DNA from: an uncultured Eubacteriales bacterium
Lineage (GTDB): Bacteria > Bacillota > Clostridia > Oscillospirales > CAG-272
Direction: 5' to 3'
NCBI GenBank assembly: GCA_900547565.1
Contig: URHI01000006.1
Location: forward strand, 1 to 38,676
DNA length: 38,676 nucleotides
This document shows positions 31,445 to 38,676 of this stretch, piece by piece. The position numbers were made by a program, and so were the translations under genes. The notes under the pieces were generated by a model. The model was not told where the DNA came from. It ran no database searches and worked only from the letters and a program-made list of their open reading frames with translations. Positions within the stretch are counted from its first letter, which is position 1, and each line of letters begins with the position of its first letter.

Positions 31445-32518
31445 TCAGTGCTTCTTTCTGATAATGGGAACAACCGCGACCAACAGCAAGGGCAACAGTG
31501 CAGTCACTGCGGAGCCGCAGCCTCCTTTTTTGGGTGCCTCAGTTGTGGAGTCAGCGGGTGTCGCTGTTGTGGTATCGGCAGGTGCCGCCGTTGTGGTGTC
31601 GACAGGAGCCGCTGTTGTGGTGTCAACAGGCGCCGGAGTCGTAGTATCGACAGGCGCCGGAGTAGTGGTATCAACCGGTGCTGCTGTTGTGGTATCTGCG
31701 GGTGTGGTGTCAGCGGGAATTTCGTTTACAAACTTCAGCAAGTGGGGAACGAAGCTTGCGCACCAGCCGTCCTCAGCCATGATGACTGCCTTGCTCAACT
31801 CATCCAGTATGCAGCGATAGCGCATTTCGGCGCTGTTACCGTTGCTGTCAAATGACTTGTTGAGGAAGTGAATGTACATGGTGTCTCCCAAGCTTTCCAG
31901 TCCTGCGAGCGTCGCCACTTCTTTTTTGATTATTTTGGCTTCATATACAGTAATGCCTGCGGTATTATCGCGGAATCCGGCAACGCTGTCATATATTTCG
32001 GAGTGATAGCTGGACTCATATTTGCCGTCTGAACTGTATGTCATAACAGTGTTGGCTTTGAACGCAGCTCCGCTCTCGTAAAGGTTAAGAGTCAATGTCT
32101 GGCGGTTCATGCTGTGATAGAATCCGGGGTCGGTGTTGAAACCAAGCGAAAACGCCATGTATGTTCCGGAAGCACCGCCCTCAACACGGTACTGATAATA
32201 AGGTTCCTTGACCTCAAAGCCGACGTAAATATTTTCATCATCCATGGAAATAAACACCTTGATGTACTCGGGATATGCCGAGAAGCCATCAGTACCGTAA
32301 GAGACGCCCTTGGTGTTGGCATCAAAGGTGAAAACATTCTCATACTCACCGTCGGTTATAATACCATCGATGCTGGGGATGTTACCGTTCTTGAGAGCGT
32401 AAAGCGTCTGCTGACCATATTCGGCATAGTTTGTCGGATCACTTTCAGCAGCAACTGCCATTGTGAAAACGCATACAAGCATCAGGCAGACTATCATCAC
32501 GGAAATAATTTTTTTCAT
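31445..32518 (-). CDS. Secreted CBM9-like surface protein with Thr-rich stalk and GGCG C-terminal anchor
   Basis: A 357-aa exported protein; the signal peptide ends near AVAA. Residues 40-260 resemble a family-9 carbohydrate-binding/DOMON-like fold: IPSIDGIITDGEYENVFTFD at the beginning, then FISMDDENIYVGFEVKEPYY and later strands. The stalk is a run of A-x-P-x-D-T-T-T repeats. The end is KKGGCGS, a hydrophobic helix of about 18 residues and RKKH, matching the operon A protein at 10240-11199 although the binding domains differ. I expect it to hold a glycan at the surface beside the solute-binding lipoprotein encoded just upstream. No enzymatic motif is visible. AAGGAG precedes the ATG at 32518. 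Confidence 0.75.
   Translation of the reverse strand: MKKIISVMIVCLMLVCVFTMAVAAESDPTNYAEYGQQTLYALKNGNIPSIDGIITDGEYENVFTFDANTKGVSYGTDGFSAYPEYIKVFISMDDENIYVGFEVKEPYYQYRVEGGASGTYMAFSLGFNTDPGFYHSMNRQTLTLNLYESGAAFKANTVMTYSSDGKYESSYHSEIYDSVAGFRDNTAGITVYEAKIIKKEVATLAGLESLGDTMYIHFLNKSFDSNGNSAEMRYRCILDELSKAVIMAEDGWCASFVPHLLKFVNEIPADTTPADTTTAAPVDTTTPAPVDTTTPAPVDTTTAAPVDTTTAAPADTTTATPADSTTEAPKKGGCGSAVTALLPLLLVAVVPIIRKKH
31564..31710 (-). repeat. Tandem repeats coding for P-(V/A)-D-T-T-T stalk
   Basis: Tandem units code for the stalk of the CBM9-like protein. The stretch 31592-31670 is nearly identical at DNA level to 10352-10430, pointing to common origin or gene conversion of the stalk rather than of the whole gene. 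Confidence 0.8.
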
Positions 32519-32554
32519 GATTCGGTTCTCCTTTTTTGATTTGTGATTTGTTTG

Positions 32555-34072
32555 TTATTTATCAGCGTTCTTCTCGATGTTTTCAACCAGAGTTGCAAGC
32601 TTTTTGGCGTAAACACCGGACGTAGCCTTGCTTATAGACATATAGTTATTATTCTTGCTGTTGACAACATTTTTAAGCTCGGCAAGTACGCCGATCTCAG
32701 AGTTGAATATCTGACCAAAGTCAAATATAACCGTGTCATACATGATGTCCAGCATCTTTGAGGTAGCCTCTTCCTTGGCATACTTGACCTTAAGAACTAT
32801 CTCAAAGTAAACAGGCTGCAACGAACGATATGATTCGGCGGCCAGTGCCTCGGTTATGTAGCCGTTCTGTTCAAGACTTTTAACATCAGTAGGGATACAG
32901 TACATATGCATACCGGACTGAACAGGAGTGTAATATCTTCCCTGCGACTCGCTGTACATAGGCATGGGCACTATACCGTAGGTCTCCATGTTGTCCTTGT
33001 AGTTGGTCTGACCCCAATACAGCCACCGATCAAGGAACAGTATGTTGCCCTGCGTAAAGTCCGGCTCCTTGCTGCTCGGGCTACGGGCATAATCAGAGTT
33101 ATACATCATATCGATGAGTTTACCGACAATTTCATGGTTTTTCTCGGCGTTGATGCTCAGCTCCACATCACCGGAGGCGTTGCGTGTAACGAATTTGGAA
33201 CCGGTGGAATAATAATAGGCGTAAATCGAATTGGTCGTGTCGGTGAAGGCCAGACCGTATCTGTCATCATCGTCCTTGACACCGTTACCGTTGTCCCTGT
33301 ATGCGTTGGAGGCAAGGCGCATCATTTCTTCCCACGTCCACTTGTTTTCAAGTACGGTATTATAAATGTTGTATCCGCTTTCGATTTCCTCAAGCATGGG
33401 AGTATTAACGAAAATACACTGCATTGAGTATATCATGGACAAAGACAGACTGCCGACCGCGAAATAGTTGGCATCACCGACCGTCAGCTCGTCAACCATG
33501 TTTGATGACCACCAAGGCTTGTCAAAGTCCAACTGCTCAACATTATTGAGGTTAGTGAGCAGGCCTGTAGTCGCCATAGAGGCGATAGGCGTCGAGAATC
33601 CGGCGATAAGATCGTACGCGCCGTCACCGGTCATAATGCTGGCCTTGATTTTGGGAAGCGTGACAGAGGCATAGTCTGCCCATGTGCCCTCGGCAATTAT
33701 TTTGAGGCGTATACCGAGGCGATCCTCAACAGCCAGATTACGCTCGTAGATGGCGTTGGACAGATGATCTCCGTTCTGGCTGTCCGCTTTCCATTCGTAC
33801 TGCTCAACGTTACCTCTGGTGTGGACCGTAAATGTGCGGTCGTTGTAGTTGAGCTCCGGGATACCGTCATCGATGATTACACGGCCGTACTCATCAAGCT
33901 CAACACCGGTAGTATCTGAAGGTGTCTGTGTATTGCCGCCGGGAAATTTGGTAGTTGTGTCTGCAGTGCTTCCGGACGGATTGTCTGTGTTATTACATCC
34001 GACAACAAAGCCGACCGTCAAAGCAAGCAACAGCACCAGCGCCACAAGACTTTTTGATGTGTGTTTCTTCAT
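32555..34072 (-). CDS. Extracellular solute-binding lipoprotein
   Basis: A 505-aa exported binding protein, lipobox V-V-G-C with Cys26. After a Ser/Thr/Pro linker the body shows GAYDLIAGFSTP near 151, the LDFDKPWWSSNM segment near 181, and a calcium-loop-like DNGNGVKDDDDRYGL at 260-274. It is the binding protein of operon E, with the CBM9-like surface protein immediately downstream (36-base gap) and sugar-phosphate enzymes upstream. No ABC permease is encoded nearby, so either distant permeases serve it or it has a sensing or capture role. AAAGGAATAGCTAATG gives the ribosome binding site and start. Confidence 0.88.
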   Translation of the reverse strand: MKKHTSKSLVALVLLLALTVGFVVGCNNTDNPSGSTADTTTKFPGGNTQTPSDTTGVELDEYGRVIIDDGIPELNYNDRTFTVHTRGNVEQYEWKADSQNGDHLSNAIYERNLAVEDRLGIRLKIIAEGTWADYASVTLPKIKASIMTGDGAYDLIAGFSTPIASMATTGLLTNLNNVEQLDFDKPWWSSNMVDELTVGDANYFAVGSLSLSMIYSMQCIFVNTPMLEEIESGYNIYNTVLENKWTWEEMMRLASNAYRDNGNGVKDDDDRYGLAFTDTTNSIYAYYYSTGSKFVTRNASGDVELSINAEKNHEIVGKLIDMMYNSDYARSPSSKEPDFTQGNILFLDRWLYWGQTNYKDNMETYGIVPMPMYSESQGRYYTPVQSGMHMYCIPTDVKSLEQNGYITEALAAESYRSLQPVYFEIVLKVKYAKEEATSKMLDIMYDTVIFDFGQIFNSEIGVLAELKNVVNSKNNNYMSISKATSGVYAKKLATLVENIEKNADK

Positions 34073-34134
34073 TAGCTATTCCTTTCCTAAAAAAATTTAT
34101 CCGGGGGTGTTTGTTTGTCCACTGAAAAGAGAGC

Positions 34135-34836
34135 TTAATGTGTCTCATTCCATGCACGGCGCACAGCCGACATCATTTCCTCCGCCATAGCGGCACGGTC
34201 GGCTGCTTTGCAAATGCCGCTGCTTGAACCAGAAGCCTCGGCTCCGGCACGAATGATATTATAGCAGTCATTTCCACAGCTGATTCCTGCCGACGGCAGC
34301 ACCATTATATCGGGATTTACCGACTTGACCAGCCGTATGCAGGCATCCACATACTCTCGGCCGACGGAAATACCGGTACCGATCAGTTCGCTCGGCTCGG
34401 CAACTATTATGTTAGGTGAAAGCTCTGCCACGGCACGTATCTCGTCCTCACTGTCAGCGCAGACCATTGTGGCAAGCCCCACCTCATCGGCACGGCGTAT
34501 CGAGGCTGCAATTTCGTCCAGCGACAGCTTGTGCTCGGCATGGTTGAGCATTACTCCCACGGCACCGGTCTCCTTGACCGCCTCGGCGAGCACACTGCCC
34601 ATTCCCCGCCCTACCGGAATACTGTCCATGTGTTGTGCATAAACATGGATCCGTTCCGACGTGTTTGAAGCAATAAGCCTGAGGTCTGTGGTCTGCGGGT
34701 CAAGCACCACATCCATTTCATATTTCTGCGCTATGCGGTCAATAGCCTGTGCCAGCTTCAGCAGCTCATTACCGTACATATAGGCTTTTGGCCCAAATTC
34801 AAAAAATGGTTTTGAAATCTTGTAGTTTTTATACAT
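34135..34836 (-). CDS. Triosephosphate-isomerase family protein
   Basis: A 233-aa TIM-barrel isomerase, of the short archaeal-like type rather than the 250-aa bacterial housekeeping form. All catalytic residues can be found: Asn4 and Lys6 in KNYKIS, His99 in MLNHAEHKL, Glu147 in VAEPSELIGTG, and a phosphate-binding GISCGNDC and ASGSSSGI near the end. Within a sugar operon it may act on dihydroxyacetone phosphate from a ketose-1-phosphate split, or on a larger ketose phosphate; in Brucella a TIM homologue (EryH) isomerises erythrulose phosphate and works with an RpiB homologue, and an rpiB-type gene is 7 kb away here. No aldolase gene is in the window. The ribosome binding site is weak (CGGT). 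Confidence 0.85.
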   Translation of the reverse strand: MYKNYKISKPFFEFGPKAYMYGNELLKLAQAIDRIAQKYEMDVVLDPQTTDLRLIASNTSERIHVYAQHMDSIPVGRGMGSVLAEAVKETGAVGVMLNHAEHKLSLDEIAASIRRADEVGLATMVCADSEDEIRAVAELSPNIIVAEPSELIGTGISVGREYVDACIRLVKSVNPDIMVLPSAGISCGNDCYNIIRAGAEASGSSSGICKAADRAAMAEEMMSAVRRAWNETH

Positions 34837-34868
34837 TTGTGATACCGTTTGTTTGGATCTTTCTGAAA

Positions 34869-35474
34869 TCAGTTTTTATGATTGAGTTTCTCGCCCACAG
34901 CTCCGCCCGGATGAATGAGTCCGAACTGTCCTCCGACAAATCCGGTTTCCACTATAAGTGCCGACAGCATCGCATCAAAAAGTGCAACCGGGGCGACAAA
35001 GCTCGAGGTCGCCATAAGGCCGGTAGGATCGCTTTCTTCAATATCGTGTATGAGCAGTGTAACATCGGCTGCGCGGGCCAGCGGAGAATCCGCATTTTCA
35101 GTCAGCACGATCAGGCTGGCTCCTTTTTTCTTTGCAATATCTGCCATGGGAATAAGCTCTCCCGTCTTGCCGCCTCGTGTGACAAGCACCAGAACATCGC
35201 CGGGCTGTATGTAACCCATACCGCCATGCACTGCCTCACCGGACGGCATGAACATACCGCTTTTATTGATGCAGCACAAGCAGTGGGCGAATTTTTTGGC
35301 CGCAATGCCTGAGTTGCCGCAACCGCCGGTCATTATGCGCGGAGCCGCCGCCAGCAGGTCAACTGCTCTGCCGAACGCCTCCTCGTCCAACCGGTCAAGC
35401 ACCGACAGCATGGTTTCGGCTTCTTTTTTTATCGAATGACGCGCCGCGTCAATAGCTCCGTTCTTCATGTTCAA
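34869..35474 (-). CDS. SIS-domain sugar-phosphate isomerase (KdsD/GutQ-like, no CBS domains)
   Basis: A 201-aa single SIS domain. GGCGNSGIAAKKFAH near residue 50 is the phosphosugar loop, followed by MPSGEAVHGGMGYIQPGDV near 77, TRGGKTGEL near 99, and FGLIHPGGAVGEKL at the C-terminus. These segments are those of arabinose-5-phosphate isomerases, but the CBS pair is missing and RGGKT replaces the common S-x-S-G-x-T. Aldose-ketose isomerisation of a five- to six-carbon phosphate is expected. I favour a TTG start at 35474, overlapping the YjbQ stop as TTGA with GAGG 7 bases upstream; an ATG two codons later is possible. Confidence 0.85.
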   Translation of the reverse strand: MNMKNGAIDAARHSIKKEAETMLSVLDRLDEEAFGRAVDLLAAAPRIMTGGCGNSGIAAKKFAHCLCCINKSGMFMPSGEAVHGGMGYIQPGDVLVLVTRGGKTGELIPMADIAKKKGASLIVLTENADSPLARAADVTLLIHDIEESDPTGLMATSSFVAPVALFDAMLSALIVETGFVGGQFGLIHPGGAVGEKLNHKN

Positions 35475-36097
35475 ATTCTGTCCTCAAGCTGATAGGTGTA
35501 GTGAATATCCTCGGCCTTTTCTTCCTCGGTGAACTTGTGCAGTGTGTTGATCGTTTCGCCGTTCTTCCACTTGCGATCTTCAACGTCCTCAGTAGTTCCC
35601 ATAACGGTTATGTTGACCTGTCTGTGACGTGCGCGGACCTGGTCCCAGTCAATGAAGTAAATGTGTGCGAACTCACCGCCGTCAAGAACTCCGTCCTTGA
35701 TGGTCATGGCCCCACTGCGGCCGAAAAATACCGAGCGCAGATGTCCGTCGGTGTTCATGCTGGTGAAGTCACCCGGCTCACCGACATATCTGCCAAACTG
35801 GGCGTGAATAGGACCCGGGTGGCGGTACTGATGCTCCTCGCGAAAATCGGGAACCAGCTTGCGCATGATGTCAAGCAGGTCGTGCTGGAGGTACTCGAGA
35901 TCGAAGGAATCGATGTCGTGCGAGCACTCCTGAACCATAACAGAACAGGTGGTGTGATGGGAAGCTATAGTCACGGTGCCGTTTTTGACTCCTGACATTT
36001 TGACGATCTCCATTACCTCGCGGGAAATGTCATGGAAGGTGGGGATCCATCCTCTGGACTGAAGCTCAAGCTCTTTTTGATAAACCTTGAATTCCAT
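35471..36097 (-). CDS. YjbQ / UPF0047 family protein
   Basis: A 208-aa member of the YjbQ family, a metal-binding fold reported to have weak thiamine-phosphate-synthase activity, with true role unsettled. Visible family features are ASHHTTCSVMVQE near residue 45 and NTDGHLRSVFFGRSGAMTIKDG near 114 with the conserved His, then WDQVRARHRQVNITVMG near 150. The chain is longer than typical (about 130-140 aa) because of an insert near 80-110 and a C-terminal tail. Its place between a sugar isomerase and a SIS isomerase argues for a sugar-phosphate function here rather than thiamine synthesis. It is 28 bases after the isomerase stop and overlaps the SIS gene. Confidence 0.85.
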   Translation of the reverse strand: MEFKVYQKELELQSRGWIPTFHDISREVMEIVKMSGVKNGTVTIASHHTTCSVMVQECSHDIDSFDLEYLQHDLLDIMRKLVPDFREEHQYRHPGPIHAQFGRYVGEPGDFTSMNTDGHLRSVFFGRSGAMTIKDGVLDGGEFAHIYFIDWDQVRARHRQVNITVMGTTEDVEDRKWKNGETINTLHKFTEEEKAEDIHYTYQLEDRI

Positions 36098-36125
36098 TGT
36101 GTGTAACTCCTTGATATGTTAAAAA

Positions 36126-37475
36126 TTATATTTCCTGAACGGCGATACCGAGTATGCCGCAAAGATCGCGGATTATCTCGCGGTTATCACCGTGAGTGAT
36201 TATGTAATGCTGGCAGGCAACCGCCTCAGCGAAAGCAGGAACATCCCGCAGTGTTATCTCAAGTCCGGGAAGCTGAGGGGCCGGCTGTGCCCAGCCGCAC
36301 TCCTCCCACTTTGGTGGGGTTTTACCTTCACCGAGCAGGAGCTGCATGGTATATTTGCCATCGGCACAGGTCATGCGGCACATAGTAACGGTTCCCGGCT
36401 TAACCTTGGAAACATTGAGTATACCCTGAGACAGCTCGCCGAACGCTGCAGGCATAACGGTTACATCACCGTCTACCACGCCCGCGGGCACAAAGTCAGG
36501 CACACCTGCCAAAACACTGTTCTCGAAAAACTCATAAAACTCAAGATACGCAGCAGGCTGACCTGTAAGTGCCTTCATTATCAGCTGTGTTACGCAGCCC
36601 AGTGAGTCGTTCTCGGGAATGGTGCAGTAGCCGTCCTCACCAAGTAGCATAAAAATGGGAGCCGGAGGGTAGCCGAGCAGCTTTTTGAAGCCGTCGACAT
36701 CCTTGAGTGAAATGGCACCGAAGTGTCTTTCCTCTGCGATCTGCTTAACGGCCAGATAATAACCTGCCGCCTTCATCATAGCCGAGTCGTCAGCCTCACT
36801 GAGGAACTTCCACTTTTTGATGCGGTTGTCAACCACTTCGCGTTTTTCTGCCTCACTGAGCTTATTATATCTCTGCTCGACCTCAAGCAACTCGAAGGTC
36901 TCGATCTCAACGCCGGTTGTGCGCTTGAGCGACATACCGTCGTACAGTATGCCGTACAGCTGCATATCCCGGTAGCCGCCCATACCTGCCTTGGCCGAAC
37001 GCAGATATTTCGCGGCGCTCGCGGCGCGGCAGAAGCCGGCTACTTTTGCGGCATTTGAAGGACGGCCGATTATGTCGTAGAAATAGCGGAATTTATAGCC
37101 AAGCCCCTCAAATGTGGCGCGAAGCGCAGTTGTGCCGGCCTGATCGGCTGTTGTAACCAACCTTCCGTCCTCGTACCAGCCGCACAGTCCCCACAACGCC
37201 ATGGGAAGATGGCGGTATCTCTCGGTGATCTTGATAACGGCATGAGACGGTATCCACCCGGCAATGCAAATGACAAGTGCATCAATGTCCTGCCCTTCAA
37301 GCACGGACAGCGCACGGGCGATATCCTTTTCCTCATAGTCGTCGGAAATGGGATAGCAGGACAGCGTATCGACCCCGGCCTGCTTAAGCTCAGCCTCTGC
37401 GGCGGAGCACTTACGGATTATGACATCAACCGGTGTGTTGACCTCTCCAAATCCGAGAAAAGCACATTTGCTCAT
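36126..37475 (-). CDS. L-fucose/L-arabinose isomerase family protein
   Basis: A 449-aa aldose-ketose isomerase, starting at the ATG at 37473-37475 with AAAGGA upstream; an in-frame upstream start would overlap the leader. Likely metal ligands are Glu288 in TIPENDSLG, Glu312 in AYLEFYEF (often Asp in the family) and a C-terminal His in QHYIITHGD (residue 423 or 428). LTGQPAAYLEF follows the fucose-isomerase pattern L-T-G-x-P. It is clearly more diverged than the homologue at 749-2146, so the two operons should use different sugars. It sits 31 bases downstream of the damaged FGGY kinase gene and would supply the ketose that kinase phosphorylates. Confidence 0.83.
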   Translation of the reverse strand: MSKCAFLGFGEVNTPVDVIIRKCSAAEAELKQAGVDTLSCYPISDDYEEKDIARALSVLEGQDIDALVICIAGWIPSHAVIKITERYRHLPMALWGLCGWYEDGRLVTTADQAGTTALRATFEGLGYKFRYFYDIIGRPSNAAKVAGFCRAASAAKYLRSAKAGMGGYRDMQLYGILYDGMSLKRTTGVEIETFELLEVEQRYNKLSEAEKREVVDNRIKKWKFLSEADDSAMMKAAGYYLAVKQIAEERHFGAISLKDVDGFKKLLGYPPAPIFMLLGEDGYCTIPENDSLGCVTQLIMKALTGQPAAYLEFYEFFENSVLAGVPDFVPAGVVDGDVTVMPAAFGELSQGILNVSKVKPGTVTMCRMTCADGKYTMQLLLGEGKTPPKWEECGWAQPAPQLPGLEITLRDVPAFAEAVACQHYIITHGDNREIIRDLCGILGIAVQEI

Positions 37476-37506
37476 TATTATATATCCTTTCAAACCAATT
37501 ATTGTT

Positions 37507-38676
37507 TCATTGTTTGCGCACATTCAGTTTTGCGTCAAGGCTGCGGTAGGCATCATACGCAGAGGTATAATCGGCACCGCTGGGGGTAATACGCCGTCCG
37601 ACGCCCACTGCACTTTTAACCGCATCGTCAAGTGAAGCATACGCGCCGGCTCCTACACCGGCAAGTATCGCCGCGCCGAGGCAGGCCGTTTCGGACTCGG
37701 TCGGAACACCGAGGCAGAATCCGGTGACATCGGCCTTTATCTGCGGCCAAAGCGTACCTGCTGCACCGCCTCCGGTTATACGGATCTCCCTGCCCTGTCC
37801 CGGAGTAAGACCGATATAGTCAAGGTCGCTCTTAAGCATAAATGCAACCGACTCAAGTATTGCACGAACGAAATGCCCCCCGCCATGCGCCAGTGTAAGG
37901 CCGTAAAAGCAGCCTTTGGCATCGGGGTTATAGACCGGCAAAGATGCGGCAGAAAAGTCAGTCCGTCGCAACCGGGTGCAACCGCCCCGGCTAACTCGTC
38001 CAGCTCGCGGAAGCTACGGCCCGGCATTAAAACGTCCCGGAACCACTTGAGAGCAACACCTGCGGCACTCGACCACAACAGCCGGCAGTACATGCCGTCA
38101 AGCGCATGCAAATGACACGGAATTATACTGTCCGGCGTGTAATCGGGAATCGAAGTGCACGGGGCACAAACTGCCATTATCGTTCCGGTCATCTCACTGA
38201 CCTGCCCGGGGTGCGATACTCCGGCGCCTATAGACCCGGCTATCTGATCCAGAGCACCAGCCACCACTTTTATACTGCCGTAATTTCCGACGCAGGTTCC
38301 GCACGGCACTATCTGCGGCAGTACATCGGATGACACGCCGATAAATTCAAGCATTTCGTCCCACCAGCGGCAGCAACGGATATCAAAGTAAACCGACGAT
38401 GACTGAAGCGTCCTTTCACTCACGAAGGCTCCGCACAAATCCCTGATTATCCAATCTTCCAGTAAATAAACATGCCGTATCCGGTCAAAAAGCTCCGGGC
38501 GGTTGTTTCTGAACCACAACAGCTTTGAAGCAGGCCATCCGCCAGTGATTTCTGGCTGTCCTGTAACCTCATAAACGCGCCGTCGGCCAAAGTGCGCATC
38601 AATAGCAGCGGCTTCGGCGGTCGCGCGGCAATCCATCCAGTTTATGGCGGGGCAAAGCGGACGGTCATCCGCATCG
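37507..38676 (-). pseudogene. FGGY-family carbohydrate kinase, frameshifted and cut by window edge
   Basis: The reading frame enters from the right edge with PLCPAINWMDCRA (the FGGY substrate loop) and continues through GALDQIAGSIGAGV, which has the catalytic Asp, to GLTFLPHLC near 37940. There the frame breaks: the expected continuation PVYNPDAKGCFYGLTLAHGG is one frame over and runs to the stop at 37507 with ITGGGAAGTLW and CLGAAILAG. The segment lost at the break matches where family members have G-E-R-x-P. The gap would be filled by 13 bases, which restores both frame and motif; a single missing base restores only the frame. Everything else looks conserved. It is the most upstream visible gene of operon E; the start codon is outside the window. 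Confidence 0.78.

Noticed and set aside
31238..31855. 205-aa Cys/Arg/Gly-rich open frame on the plus strand, and similar frames at 10226-10818
   Set aside because: They are complements of the PVDTTT stalk repeats and arise from the repetitive coding DNA; the minus-strand proteins have signal peptides and sensible domains.

Overview
The window looks like chromosome of an anaerobic, probably gut-associated, Clostridia-type Firmicute (an uncultured relative of Oscillospirales or Christensenellales is my inference). The signs are strong AGGAGG-like ribosome binding sites, lipobox lipoproteins, large sugar-operon solute-binding proteins, a tetrahydrofolate riboswitch in front of an ECF folate S-component, a preQ1 riboswitch in front of queT, and near-consensus sigma-A promoters. 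Base composition is balanced and coding density is high. I see no transposase, integrase, rRNA, tRNA or CRISPR array.

Region A (1-11280, minus strand) reads as one long operon from a perfect TTGACA-N17-TATAAT promoter. In order it carries a secreted discoidin-like protein with a Thr-rich stalk and a GGCG C-terminal anchor, a solute-binding lipoprotein, two Gfo/Idh/MocA oxidoreductases, a class-III aminotransferase, an FGGY sugar kinase, an amidohydrolase, an L-arabinose/L-fucose-isomerase-type enzyme, and a lipoprotein cut by the window edge. A divergent DeoR regulator (11498-12319) is the likely controller.

Region B (12420-19340) is mixed: an XRE regulator plus an exported endonuclease/exonuclease/phosphatase (EEP) lipoprotein, an SGNH hydrolase, a HAD phosphatase, an esterase, a CDP-alcohol phosphatidyltransferase, and a CAT/E2-like protein lacking the catalytic His.

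Region C (19344-23660, minus) is THF riboswitch-folT-folC-preQ1 riboswitch-queT, followed upstream by a separately promoted solute-binding lipoprotein with a divergent AraC regulator. Next (24660-26755, plus) is a two-gene surface-polysaccharide unit: a frameshifted undecaprenyl-phosphate sugar transferase and a flippase.

Region D (26870-28109, minus) holds an inositol-monophosphatase-family gene whose middle third has been replaced by an rpiB-type gene of different codon style. Region E (28118-38676, minus) is a second sugar operon. In order of transcription it has a frameshifted FGGY kinase (cut by the window edge), an isomerase of the fucose/arabinose family, YjbQ, a SIS-domain isomerase, a triosephosphate-isomerase homologue, a solute-binding lipoprotein, a secreted CBM9-like protein with the same Thr-rich stalk and GGCG anchor, an EEP lipoprotein, and a metallo-beta-lactamase-fold protein.

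Regions A and E share one plan: a cytosolic isomerase and FGGY kinase, an orphan binding lipoprotein with no permease nearby, a stalked GGCG-anchored surface protein, and an exported protein carrying a GH20b/GH67N-like alpha/beta domain around an E-I-[LA]-x-G-x-T-[NG]-R motif. This repeated module, with EEP and MBL hydrolases attached to the glycan-associated domain, is the best candidate for an undescribed system. I read it as capture and processing of an unusual, possibly phosphodiester-bearing, sugar or cyclitol. That reading is inference.
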